A model generated the notes under the pieces. The model had not been told where the DNA came from and ran no database searches. It saw only the letters and a list, made by a program, of their open reading frames with translations. A program made the translations under genes and the position numbers. Positions 1-7,268 of a stretch of DNA of 12,932 nt are shown in pieces; positions within the stretch are counted from its first letter, which is position 1; every line of letters starts with the position of its first letter. Location: NCBI GenBank assembly GCA_964481035.1, contig CAYZSE010000099.1, positions 1 through 12,932 on the forward strand, in the 5' to 3' direction. This stretch comes from JAAAPF01 sp964481035 (GTDB taxonomy: Bacteria; Pseudomonadota; Alphaproteobacteria; Geminicoccales; Geminicoccaceae).

Positions 1-218
1 GTGAGATGGCGGAGGCGCTCGGGCTTTCGCTCTCGCTCGTGAGCGCGCATCTGAGGCGCCTCAAGGACGCCCGGCTCGTGCGGTCGCGTCGTCAGGGCAA
101 GCAGGTGCTCTGCCGGCTCGACGACACCCACGTCGCCCAGATGCTGCGCCTCATGGTCGAGCACGTCGCGCATCCCGACGGCTGCGCTCCCCGGCCCATC
201 GATCCATCGGAGGACTGA
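1..218 (+). CDS. ArsR/SmtB-family metal-sensing repressor, C-terminal part
   Basis: This is the end of a winged-helix repressor; the N-terminus lies before the window. The reading frame opens at base 3. The visible part carries the recognition-helix region (AEALGLSLSLVSAHLRRLKD) and the wing (ARLVRSRRQGKQVLCRLDD), both typical of ArsR proteins. The last helix contains Asp-x-His (bases 123-131), ten residues, then His-x2-His (bases 162-173). That spacing matches the alpha-5 zinc site of SmtB/CzrA-type sensors, so a zinc-responsive repressor is more likely than an arsenic sensor, which would use a CxC site in the DNA-binding helix. The stop is 4 bases before the metallothionein start, so the two form a probable smtB-smtA-like operon. 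Family assignment is firm; metal specificity is inferred. The operator, expected upstream, is not visible. Confidence 0.88.
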   Translation, partial: EMAEALGLSLSLVSAHLRRLKDARLVRSRRQGKQVLCRLDDTHVAQMLRLMVEHVAHPDGCAPRPIDPSED

Positions 219-222
219 AATC

Positions 223-399
223 ATGGCCGCCACCCTCGACATCACCCAGGTCAAATGCGCCTGCGCCGACTGCGTCTGCGTTGTTCCGACCGGCAAGGCC
301 GTCGTCAAAGACGGGCGCTACTACTGCAGCGAAGCCTGCGCCGACGGCCATAAGAGCCACCAGGGCTGCGACCATGCCGGGTGCCAGTGCCACGGCTGA
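223..399 (+). CDS. smtA: SmtA-type bacterial metallothionein
   Basis: This 58-residue protein has nine cysteines (12, 14, 17, 19, 35, 39, 49, 54, 56) and His at 43, 46, 51 and 57. It begins with a KCACADCVCVV block, has a central YYCSEACADGH block and ends in GCDHAGCQCHG. Cysteine number, spacing and the YYCSEACADGH signature match cyanobacterial SmtA, which binds about four zinc ions in a Zn4Cys9His2 cluster. The role is cytosolic buffering and detoxification of zinc or cadmium. A GGAGG ribosome site (209-213) lies 9 bases before the ATG, inside the end of the upstream ArsR gene, which supports co-transcription and control by that repressor. No other start is plausible. Confidence 0.95.
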   Translation: MAATLDITQVKCACADCVCVVPTGKAVVKDGRYYCSEACADGHKSHQGCDHAGCQCHG

Positions 400-462
400 G
401 AGCCCGACGGCGCCGAGCACAACGGCTAGCGCGTTTCCCGGTCAGGTTGATCTACGCCCATC

Positions 463-524
463 CCGCACCCCCGCCCGGCCGCCCACGAGGTTACGCTGCC
501 ATGGGCGGCCGGGCGGGGGTGCGG
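463..524. terminator. Perfect 23-bp hairpin between convergent genes
   Basis: Bases 463-485 are the exact reverse complement of 502-524, separated by a 16-base loop. The arms are almost entirely G and C. The hairpin lies between the metallothionein gene (plus strand) and the unknown gene ending at 550 (minus strand), where a bidirectional terminator would be expected. There is no clean T-run on either side, so it is not a textbook intrinsic terminator; it could also be an mRNA 3'-end stabiliser. The inverted repeat is certain; the role is inferred. Confidence 0.6.
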
Positions 525-549
525 AACGGTCGAGAATTTCGGGAAACGG

Positions 550-1050
550 CTAATCGAGTTGCGCCAGCGCCCGGCGCACCCGCACGTCTCCGCCCGCGGT
601 GAGGCGCAGAGCCAGAAATCGGCCTTGCCGATCGTGGCCCGCGAGCGACCAGTGCTGGCCGTCGAAAACGAGGCCCGGACCGGTGACGTCGGCGACCTGA
701 AGCAGCCCGCTCGCCTCCAGCCGCCGCAGCTTGGTGCGCAGCACGAGTTCGCTCGGCAGACGTGCCTCCTGCCGCCACAGGCGCGGTGCCAGCCGGTAGC
801 GGCGTGGCACGCACCACGCCGCCCAGAGCACCCGCGCCGTCGAGGCGTCGACGGGCTCGAAGTCCTCGAAGAACCGCTCGGGCATGGCGGGCGTCCAGAG
901 GCGTTCGCGATCCCGCGCCTCGCGGGCGAGCGGATCGAGTTTTCCGCCGGTCGACACCCGGCGCGGCACGGGCGCCATCCCGATATGCTGCCGCTCACCG
1001 CCGACATCGCACGCAAGACGCGCGTCGCGGCAGGTCGCTTCAGCCGTCAT
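550..1050 (-). CDS. Hypothetical protein, last gene of the CobW-WD40 set
   Basis: I do not recognise this 166-residue protein. The first ATG overlaps the end of the WD40 gene by 11 bases, which suggests translational coupling. An alternative start is Met25 (MAPVPRRVS). The protein is soluble, with no signal peptide or membrane segment, and is rich in Arg, Trp and Leu. The central stretch from ERFFEDFEPVDASTARVLW through ELVLRTKLRRLEASGLLQV looks helical, and the phrase KLRRLEASGLLQV resembles the helix before a wing in winged-helix folds; this is only a hint. The end (GQHWSLAGHDRQGRFLALRL) looks beta-rich. Its place behind a zinc-chaperone GTPase and a WD40 protein suggests a role in the same process. 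The stop is TAG at 550-552. Confidence 0.7.
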   Translation of the reverse strand: MTAEATCRDARLACDVGGERQHIGMAPVPRRVSTGGKLDPLAREARDRERLWTPAMPERFFEDFEPVDASTARVLWAAWCVPRRYRLAPRLWRQEARLPSELVLRTKLRRLEASGLLQVADVTGPGLVFDGQHWSLAGHDRQGRFLALRLTAGGDVRVRRALAQLD

Positions 1051-2131
1051 CGGCCGCGAGGCTCCGCTCGACGTTCACCCAAAGGAGGTTGCCGGTCTCG
1101 TCGCCTATGGCGAGAAACCGACCGTCAGGCGTGAAGCCGAGCGCCGTGACGGGCGCGTCACCACCCGCATTGACGCGCAGTCGCGGCGCCGCATCGGCGA
1201 GGTGGCAGAGCTGCACCCGGCCGTCGGCGTGGCCAGTCGCCACCCAGGGGGCCCGCGGATGGCACGCGACGCGCCGCACGAGCCGGTCGTCAGCGTCGCC
1301 GATCTCCACGGGCTTTCGGTCCATCGGGCCGTCCTTGCCGGCGAACGACCAGACGACTGCCCGCCGTGCGCCCGCCGTCACGAGCCGCCCACCGTCGGCG
1401 CTCCAGGCGAGGCTGCGGATCTTGCCGGGATAGCCCGACATCCGCAGCTGTAGCTTGTCGCGCACCCGCCAGCCGTGCAGCGCGTTCTCCTGCATCGTCG
1501 TCACGACGTATTTCTGACACGGGCTCCAGGTGATGGCCGTATGTGAGCCCTGCCAGGGATAGCGCGACGCCCGGAAGCGGCCCTTGCGCCACTCCCAGAG
1601 CGTGGCGCCGCCATAGTGGGCGACCGCCAGCCGGCTGCCGTTCGTATCGAAGGCGAGCCCGCCGACGCTGCTCGGATGCTCGAGCTCGAAGAGCCGCTCT
1701 CGCCCCGCCTCGCGTACGCGCACGACGCGCCCTGCCGCCGCCGCGCGCAGGCCCGAGCGCGGGGCCACGGCGACATGCGTGATCCAGCCCCGCGGCACCT
1801 CGTCGAGAACCTCTGTCGTCGCGTCGGGCGCCAGCCGGATGAGGCGCCCGTCGTCGCCCCCGGAAAGGAACCCGACGCCGTCGATGTCCGGGGCCCAAGC
1901 CAGGCACGTGCCGCGATGCAGGTCGACCGTTGACGGCTCGGGCACGGGCGCGGCGTTCCACAGGCGGGCCGTCCCGTCGCCGAGGATGGCGAGGATGCGC
2001 CCGCCGTCCAGGCTGGCGCCGACGGCCACGACCTGGGCCCCGACGTCGAAGCGCACGCCGCGGCGAAGTGCGAGCGGCGTCGACGCGAGGGGAAGGTCGA
2101 GGTCCGACAGGTTCAAAGCGGCGCCACGCAT
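1040..2131 (-). CDS. WD40-repeat beta-propeller protein
   Basis: From the chosen start (MRGAALNLSDLDLP) this is 363 residues. It contains several WD40-like repeats, seen as GxxLAVxHxxGxxxLWxW-type blades: GRILAILGDGTARLWNA, SRLAVAHYGGATLWEW, GRLVTAGARRAVVWSF, PWVATGHADGRVQLCHL and RFLAIGDETGNLLWVNV. There is no export signal, so a cytosolic protein-interaction scaffold is likely. The frame stays open to 2218, but that extension is Arg-rich and overlaps CobW by about 100 bases; the ATG at 2129-2131 gives a 19-base overlap with the CobW stop and begins where propeller-like sequence begins. Close packing with the CobW GTPase suggests a partner in metal delivery, though nothing in the sequence names its ligand. 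Confidence 0.85.
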   Translation of the reverse strand: MRGAALNLSDLDLPLASTPLALRRGVRFDVGAQVVAVGASLDGGRILAILGDGTARLWNAAPVPEPSTVDLHRGTCLAWAPDIDGVGFLSGGDDGRLIRLAPDATTEVLDEVPRGWITHVAVAPRSGLRAAAAGRVVRVREAGRERLFELEHPSSVGGLAFDTNGSRLAVAHYGGATLWEWRKGRFRASRYPWQGSHTAITWSPCQKYVVTTMQENALHGWRVRDKLQLRMSGYPGKIRSLAWSADGGRLVTAGARRAVVWSFAGKDGPMDRKPVEIGDADDRLVRRVACHPRAPWVATGHADGRVQLCHLADAAPRLRVNAGGDAPVTALGFTPDGRFLAIGDETGNLLWVNVERSLAADDG

Positions 2132-3075
2132 GCGGCGAACTCCTCGCGGAGCGCGGCCCCGTCGAGGTTGCGGCCGATAAAGACGAGCCGTGAGCGCCGC
2201 GCCTCGTCCTCGGGCCACGGTCCCATGAGGTCGCCCTCCATCAGCATGTGCACGCCCTGCACCACGAAGCGCTCCGGCTCACCCCGTAAGTCGAGGATGC
2301 CCTTGGAGCGCAGGATGTCCTGGCCGCGCTCGGCGAGGAGCCGCTGGAACCAGCTCATGAAGCGCTCCGGGTCGAGCGGCCGATCCGCCGTCACCGAGAC
2401 GCTCGTGACCGCGTCATCGTGCTCGTGGTCGTGCTCCTCGAGAAAGTCGGGCTCGACCTCGAGGACCCGTTTCAGGTCGAAGGCGGCGAGGCCCAGGACG
2501 TCGTCGAGCGGCACGTCGCAGCGGTGGGTGCGCAGGATCCGCGCGTAGGGGTTGAGTGCTCGAAGGCGTGTCTCCAGGTGCCCGAGATCGGCGGGCTCGA
2601 CGAGATCGAGCTTGTTGAGCAGGAGCACGTCAGCAAAGGCGACCTGCTCGGCGGCCTCGGAGCTGTCCTCGAGCCGTGCCTCCAGGAACTTGGCATCGGC
2701 CACGGTAACGATGGCATCGAGGCGGGTGCGCTCGGCGACGTCGTCGTCGACGAAGAAGGTCTGGGCCACCGGCGCCGGGTCGGCGAGCCCGGTCGTCTCG
2801 ATCAGGATGCCGTCGAAGCGGTCCTTGCGCTGCATCAGCCCGCCGAGGATGCGGATGAGATCGCCGCGCACGGTGCAACAGATGCACCCGTTGTTCATCT
2901 CGAACACCTCCTCGTCGGCGTCGACGACCAGGTCGTTGTCGATGCCCACCTCGCCGAACTCGTTGACGATCACGGCGTAGCGCTTGCCGTGCGGTTCGGT
3001 GAGGATGCGGTTGAGGAGCGTCGTCTTGCCGGCGCCGAGATAGCCGGTCAGCACGGTTACGGGGATCTTCCTCAT
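2113..3075 (-). CDS. CobW/COG0523 GTPase, probable zinc metallochaperone
   Basis: This 320-residue G3E GTPase has a Walker A loop GYLGAGKT (residues 11-18), the family metal site CxCC (GCICC, Cys64, Cys66 and Cys67), a G4-like NKLD motif (near residue 154), and a His/Asp-rich linker (EEHDHEHDD, near 214) before the CobW C-terminal domain. Proteins of this kind use GTP hydrolysis to load metal onto client enzymes; members near zinc genes are zinc chaperones made under zinc starvation. A strong GGAGG lies 7 bases before the ATG. A Zur-box-like sequence 45-60 bases upstream supports zinc control. It heads an overlapping gene set with the WD40 protein and a hypothetical protein. The subgroup could also serve cobalt or nickel; no cobalamin genes are present, which argues against a CobW role. 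Confidence 0.93.
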   Translation of the reverse strand: MRKIPVTVLTGYLGAGKTTLLNRILTEPHGKRYAVIVNEFGEVGIDNDLVVDADEEVFEMNNGCICCTVRGDLIRILGGLMQRKDRFDGILIETTGLADPAPVAQTFFVDDDVAERTRLDAIVTVADAKFLEARLEDSSEAAEQVAFADVLLLNKLDLVEPADLGHLETRLRALNPYARILRTHRCDVPLDDVLGLAAFDLKRVLEVEPDFLEEHDHEHDDAVTSVSVTADRPLDPERFMSWFQRLLAERGQDILRSKGILDLRGEPERFVVQGVHMLMEGDLMGPWPEDEARRSRLVFIGRNLDGAALREEFAACVAPL

Positions 3076-3118
3076 GGCATGGCCTCCTCCGCGCGCGAGG
3101 GTTTTCGCGCCGCAGATA

Positions 3119-3140
3119 AAACGATATTATAACATAGCAT
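3119..3140 (-). promoter_or_regulatory. Zur-box-like site upstream of the CobW GTPase gene
   Basis: On the minus strand this AT-rich patch reads ATGTTATAATATCGT (3135-3121). Proteobacterial Zur boxes centre on TGTTATA-N-TATAACA. The left half matches exactly and the right half only in its first three bases. The patch is markedly AT-rich against GC-rich surroundings and lies about 45 bases before the CobW start, so Zur repression overlapping the promoter is plausible. It sits about 100 bases from the divergent OB-fold gene and could also affect it. Confidence 0.5.
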
Positions 3141-3241
3141 TTTGCGTCGAGGTGGAAGGGGGTTCGCGCGCTGCGGGGTTGGCTCGTGGGTGATCGCGAC
3201 CAAGTCACGGGGCTCAACTCCAGCATCGCTCGGAGATGATC

Positions 3242-3595
3242 ATGCGCACGAGCTTGCCTGCCATCGTCCTCGCCGGCGTCGTCATGACGCTCGCCGCCGT
3301 GCATGCCCGAACTCCGATCGGTGATCTCGAGGGCGTCGAAGGCATCCGCATCGAGGGCGAGGTCACCCAGGTCTTCGGCAACGCCTTCGTCCTCGCGGAC
3401 GCGACCGGCGCCGTTCTCGTCGACACCGGTCCCGAACGGTTCGAGCGGCGCAGCTTCGAGGTGGGCGAGCGGCTGACCGTCACCGGCGAGATGGACGACG
3501 GCGACTTCGACGCCTTCACGATCACCCGCGCCGACGGCACCGTGATCGAGGTCCGTCCGCCGCACGGCCGCCCGCCCTGGGCCGGCCGCGACTGA
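3242..3595 (+). CDS. Secreted small OB-fold (BOF/YgiW-YdeI-like) protein
   Basis: This protein has 117 residues. It starts with a hydrophobic signal-like segment (MRTSLPAIVLAGVVMTLAAVHA) and continues with a single OB-fold-like beta-barrel pattern: IEGEVTQVFGNAFVLADATG, then VLVDTGPERF, EVGERLTVTGEMDD and a terminal strand ending IEVRPP. This arrangement is typical of the bacterial OB-fold family (YgiW/YdeI, NirD-type), small periplasmic stress proteins with no known enzyme activity. Two ATG codons compete; CGGAG (3231-3235) is spaced 6 bases from the second at 3242 but touches the first at 3236, so the second is chosen. The end is convergent with the DUF1513 gene, 22 bases away, with no clear terminator between them. 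Confidence 0.75.
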   Translation: MRTSLPAIVLAGVVMTLAAVHARTPIGDLEGVEGIRIEGEVTQVFGNAFVLADATGAVLVDTGPERFERRSFEVGERLTVTGEMDDGDFDAFTITRADGTVIEVRPPHGRPPWAGRD

Positions 3596-3617
3596 TCGGC
3601 GGGCGGACGCGACACGG

Positions 3618-4703
3618 TCAGGCGGGGCGGCACCGCACGAGGTGATTGTCCCACCCGCCGCTCGTTCGGTTCACCTCGCGCAGCCCCACCGCCGGGGACC
3701 ACCGCAGCACACGTCCTTCGCCGGAGCTGAGGACGAAACCGCCGGCAGCGGCGGCAACCCCGCAGGCGTCGGGGACGGCGAGCCGGTCGATGAGCGAACC
3801 GTCTCGGCTGTCCCAGATGGTGACGAGGTTGCCGCGTGGGCCCGAGACGGCGAGATGACGCCCTTCTGCGTCGAAGGCCGCGCTGCCGGTATAGTGCCGC
3901 AGCGCACGGCTCAGGCCGGTCGAGGCCTCGAAGGGGCGCAGCCGGGCGCCGGCGAAGAGCGCGACGAGCGGGACGGCGTGGTTGGGTGGACCCTCGTACT
4001 GCATGGCGACCCCCACGCGACCATCCGCCGTGACGTCGAGATGGCGAATCGACAGCCGGCGCAGCGTGTCCGGCAGGCATGCGGCGTCGCCGAGCTTGCC
4101 TGTCTCGATGTCGAGGAAGGCGAGGCTCGGTTGCATGCTATCGAGGTTGAGCTTTCGGCGCGCGAAGTCGGGATGGGTGCGGATGCCGCCATTGGCGACG
4201 ACGAGGGTCCGGCGGTCGGGCATGAGCCGCACGTCGTGGGGGCCGATGCCGTGGCTCGCCAGCTCGCCGATGTGGCGGAAGCCGTCGGCGGCATCGCGCA
4301 CGCCGAGCTTGCCCTCGCCCGTCACGTAGGCGTTCTCGCTCGTGAGCAGGTAGCGGCCGTCGGCGGTGAAGGCGCCGTGCCCGTAGAAGTGGCGGTCCAC
4401 GGCAGCGTCGATGCGGCGCACGACCGTGCCTTCGGCGTGATCGAAGACGACGGCGAAGCGGCCGGGGCGACGCGCGAAGACGACGCCCTGCGGCCGCGTC
4501 GGATGAAAGGTCACCGAATGACCGCGGTCGGGCAGCGGCAACGACCAGCGCATCCGGCCGCGACCATCCACGGCGCTCACGGCGAAACCCTCCTCGAGGA
4601 TGCGGCAGCCGACGAACAGCGCGCCCTCGTGCCCGCGGGCCGCACCCACGCGCAAGGCCATGGCGGCGAGCGTGGAGGCGAGGAGCGCGCGCCGGGCGAG
4701 CAT
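3618..4703 (-). CDS. DUF1513 periplasmic beta-propeller protein of an imelysin operon
   Basis: This 361-residue exported protein starts MLARRALLASTLAAMALRVG; the Arg pair suggests a possible Tat signal. The body is built of blade-like repeats (GVVFARRPGRFAVVFD, GRYLLTSENAYV, IGPHDVRLMPDRRTLVVANG, GRHLAVSGPRGNLVTIWD). The phrases ANGGIRTHPDFARRKLNLD and HGIGPHDV are characteristic of DUF1513, a family usually found last in operons with imelysins and a di-haem oxidoreductase. Its ATG overlaps the stop of imelysin 2 by one base (TGATG), so translation is coupled. The biochemical function is unknown; handling of iron or haem in the periplasm is inferred from neighbours. It is probably the last gene of the transcript. 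Confidence 0.88.
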   Translation of the reverse strand: MLARRALLASTLAAMALRVGAARGHEGALFVGCRILEEGFAVSAVDGRGRMRWSLPLPDRGHSVTFHPTRPQGVVFARRPGRFAVVFDHAEGTVVRRIDAAVDRHFYGHGAFTADGRYLLTSENAYVTGEGKLGVRDAADGFRHIGELASHGIGPHDVRLMPDRRTLVVANGGIRTHPDFARRKLNLDSMQPSLAFLDIETGKLGDAACLPDTLRRLSIRHLDVTADGRVGVAMQYEGPPNHAVPLVALFAGARLRPFEASTGLSRALRHYTGSAAFDAEGRHLAVSGPRGNLVTIWDSRDGSLIDRLAVPDACGVAAAAGGFVLSSGEGRVLRWSPAVGLREVNRTSGGWDNHLVRCRPA

Positions 4704-5752
4704 CAGTCGCCGTCCGCGGCGTTGAAGCCGACGATGAGCCCGAGGTCGCGGGCGAGCGGGCCGCTCGCGAGCAGGCGGAGCTGCTCGACGGTGCGGAGCA
4801 GCACCAGCACGTCCTCGCGTGCCGCCGGGTCGGCCACGGCTGCCTCGAGCGGTAGTCCCACGGCGCGGGCCTGCGCGATCGCCTGATCCGCGAGGTCGAC
4901 GATGCCTTGGCCCAAAGCAGCGCTGCCGGCCGCGGCCAACGCGTCGGCGAAGCCGCCGTCGACGGCGAGCATGGCGCGCACGGTCGCGAGGTTGGCGGCG
5001 ATCGACGGCAAGGCGAGCGCGGCCGTGTGGAGCTCGGCACGCCGACCACGCGCCTCCTCGTGGCTCGGCCCCAGCGGCGCCTCGAGCTTGTCACGCACCA
5101 TGAGGTCGAGCGCCTCCAGCAATCCCTTGAGCCACGCCTGCGCCGCGTCCGCGGCGTCGTAGTAAACGGTGCTGCCGCCCGACTCCGCCGCCTCGAGATC
5201 ATCGGCGAAGGCGGGCCAAGCGGCCACGAGGTCGGCCGCGATGCCCGCCTGCCACGCGGCGACCGCCGCGGCGTAGCGACAGGCGTAGGGGTCGTCTTCG
5301 AGCGCAGGCGTGAAGATCAGCCACTCCAGCGCCGAAAGCCCCGTCGTCGCGACGCTCGCCTCGGCGATCGCTGCCGGCGCGAGGGCCGTGTCGTCGGCCT
5401 GGAAGAGCAGGCGTCGGAGCTGCCGTTCGCCCGTGCCCCGCTCGTCCGGCCACCAGTGGATCCGCGCGCGGCCGTGCCCTGCCATGACCGGGCCGAGCGC
5501 GATCGGCTGCGCGCGCTGCCAGGCGAGCGCCATCGCTCGAAAGGCCTGGCGAGCGGCCGCCACGTCGCCCTCGCCGGCGCAGACCGAGGCGACGGCGCCG
5601 GGCAGCGCCGCCGCCGCGTCGGCGTAGGCGCCGTAGGCCGGCAGCGCGACGCCCTCGGCGAGCGCCGCGTTGAGCCGCTCGAAGGTGGCAGGCGTCACCT
5701 CGGCCGCCGCCGGAGCGGCCAGGAAAGCCAGCATCGCGAGGACGGCGCGCAT
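4703..5752 (-). CDS. Imelysin-family protein 2 (COG3489-like)
   Basis: This 349-residue protein has a cleavable signal (MRAVLAMLAFLAAPAAAEV) followed by the all-helical imelysin fold. Recognisable blocks are ARQAFRAMALAWQRAQPIAL, then RIHWWPDERGTGERQLRRLL and GLSALEWLIF. The last corresponds to the GxHxxE region of canonical imelysins but here reads GLSALE (Gly138, Ser140, Glu143), so the His is absent, as I recall for the COG3489 branch. Imelysin-type proteins act in the periplasm or outer membrane and are linked to iron uptake; early work named the family for insulin cleavage. It follows the di-haem oxidoreductase by 11 bases. A GTG overlapping that gene's stop would add five residues in frame and is an alternative start, since the ATG has only a weak ribosome site. 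Confidence 0.88.
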   Translation of the reverse strand: MRAVLAMLAFLAAPAAAEVTPATFERLNAALAEGVALPAYGAYADAAAALPGAVASVCAGEGDVAAARQAFRAMALAWQRAQPIALGPVMAGHGRARIHWWPDERGTGERQLRRLLFQADDTALAPAAIAEASVATTGLSALEWLIFTPALEDDPYACRYAAAVAAWQAGIAADLVAAWPAFADDLEAAESGGSTVYYDAADAAQAWLKGLLEALDLMVRDKLEAPLGPSHEEARGRRAELHTAALALPSIAANLATVRAMLAVDGGFADALAAAGSAALGQGIVDLADQAIAQARAVGLPLEAAVADPAAREDVLVLLRTVEQLRLLASGPLARDLGLIVGFNAADGD

Positions 5753-5763
5753 GGGTCCGGCCG

Positions 5764-7239
5764 TCACAGCGAGTTCAAGAACGCGAGCACGGCGGCGCGA
5801 TCCTCCGGGTCCATGAGGCGGAAGCGCTCGCGCGCGGCCAGGGCCTCGCCGCCGTGCCAGAGGATGGCTTCCGTGAGGTCGCGAGCCCGGCCGTCGTGCA
5901 GGAACAGCGTGTGGCCGTTGACGGTCGCCGTGAGGCCGATGCCCCACAAGGGTGCCGTGCGCCACTCGCGGCCGTTCGCTTGGCCCTCCGGGCGGTGATC
6001 GGCGAGCCCTTCGCCCATGTCGTGCAGCAGGAGGTCGGTGTAGGGCCAGATGAGCTGGCCCGCGAGCGCCGGATCGACACCGTCCTTGCCGGTCGCGTGC
6101 TTGGGTGCGTGGCAGGCGGTGCAGCCGGCGCCGTAGAGGAGCTGCTTGCCGCGGAGGACCTCGGGATCGTCGACGTCGCGGCGGGCCGGCACGGCGAGGT
6201 GCCGGCTGTAGAAGGCGATGAGGTCCATCACTTCCGCCGGCGCTTCGAGGCTCGCATATTGTGGATCGGCGCCGTCGGGCGCGGCAAGGCAAGCTTTCTG
6301 GGCGGGCGTGCAGTCGCCGGCGTGATGCGGCTCGAGCGGGTTGGAGACGCCGATGTCGCCGGCCATGGCCGCGGCCGCCTGCTCGGCGATCGTGGCCTTG
6401 CCGGCCTTCCAGCCGAAGCGGCCCATGGCGACGCGACCCTGGACATCGCTCCAGACCCGGTTCGACCGGCCGGAGATGCCGTCGCCGTCGGCATCGTCGG
6501 GATCCTCGCGGGCGAGCAGGTCCGCCTCGGGGATCGCCTCGAGGAGGCCCAGCCCGATCATCGGCTGCGCCACCCGCGGGCTCAGCATGGCCGCGGGGTG
6601 CAGCGGCCCGTAGGCCGGATCGGCGACGGCATAGGTCGGTTTGCGGAGATGGACGACTTCACCGCCGGCCAATTCGACCGGCAGCTCTTCGTACGCGATC
6701 GCCATGCGTCCCTCTGGCGCGAGGCCTTGAACGGCGAAGTTCTGGAGCTGGGTGCCGTAGGTCGGCTCGGGGATGACCGCGCGCCGGAATTGGGCGAGGT
6801 CCTCGATGTCGGCGTCCGTCGCCGCCGGCACCGAGAGGCGCAGGAACATGGAGACCGCCGGCTCGTCGCCGAAGGGGGGATGGCCGCGGCCGTCCTTGAG
6901 ATGGCAGCGCTGGCAGGCACGGGCGTTGTAGAGCGGCCCGAGACCGTCGGCGGCGGCCGTGGAGGCGGGTGCGCCGACCCACAGGCGCTTGAAGAAGCCG
7001 TTGCCGACGAAGAAGTCGGCGCGGTCCTCGAAGGAGAGGTTGGCCGACGGTTGCGAGAATGCGTCGCCGTCCAAGCGCTGCCGGTTGGTGGCGCTGCCGC
7101 CGGCCAGTTCCTCCCAGCGCTCGGCGCGGGTGAATTCGGTCGTCGGCGCCAGGATCGCCGCGCGCTGCTCGGCGGTCATGGCATCGGCACCGACGGCAGC
7201 GGCCACGCATAGCGAGGCCGCGAGCGCGGATCGAAGCAA
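5764..7239 (-). CDS. Di-haem oxidoreductase (DUF1111/DHOR family), probable TTG start
   Basis: This 491-residue periplasmic c-type cytochrome has two haem sites: CQRCH (Cys109, Cys112, His113) followed by LKDGRGHPPFGD, and CTACH (Cys373, Cys376, His377). Other family-typical phrases are DGLGPLYNARAC, GLGLLEAIPEADLLA, DADGDGISGRSNRVW, RFGWKAGKAT, ATVNGHTLFLHDGRARDLTEAILWHGGEA (in parts) and a final DRAAVLAFLNSL. No ATG fits the N-terminus: the first Met before the mature region falls after the signal peptide. A TTG at 7237-7239, 5 bases after GGAGAG (7245-7250), gives a good signal peptide (LLRSALAASLCVAAAVGADA, with fMet first). Overlapping or near-overlapping neighbours on both sides indicate an operon. 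It probably oxidises or reduces iron or a thiol in partnership with the imelysins; this is inferred from context. Confidence 0.9.
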   Translation of the reverse strand: MLRSALAASLCVAAAVGADAMTAEQRAAILAPTTEFTRAERWEELAGGSATNRQRLDGDAFSQPSANLSFEDRADFFVGNGFFKRLWVGAPASTAAADGLGPLYNARACQRCHLKDGRGHPPFGDEPAVSMFLRLSVPAATDADIEDLAQFRRAVIPEPTYGTQLQNFAVQGLAPEGRMAIAYEELPVELAGGEVVHLRKPTYAVADPAYGPLHPAAMLSPRVAQPMIGLGLLEAIPEADLLAREDPDDADGDGISGRSNRVWSDVQGRVAMGRFGWKAGKATIAEQAAAAMAGDIGVSNPLEPHHAGDCTPAQKACLAAPDGADPQYASLEAPAEVMDLIAFYSRHLAVPARRDVDDPEVLRGKQLLYGAGCTACHAPKHATGKDGVDPALAGQLIWPYTDLLLHDMGEGLADHRPEGQANGREWRTAPLWGIGLTATVNGHTLFLHDGRARDLTEAILWHGGEALAARERFRLMDPEDRAAVLAFLNSL

Positions 7240-7268
7240 GAGCGCTCTCCGGGTATCGGGTTGCAGTG

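Noticed and set aside
3642..4886. A 414-codon plus-strand frame opposite DUF1513 and the end of imelysin 2
   Set aside because: It spans two real genes on the other strand and is low-complexity.
5854..7212. A 452-codon plus-strand frame opposite the di-haem oxidoreductase
   Set aside because: It is a shadow of the cytochrome gene, whose two CxxCH sites and family motifs are clear.
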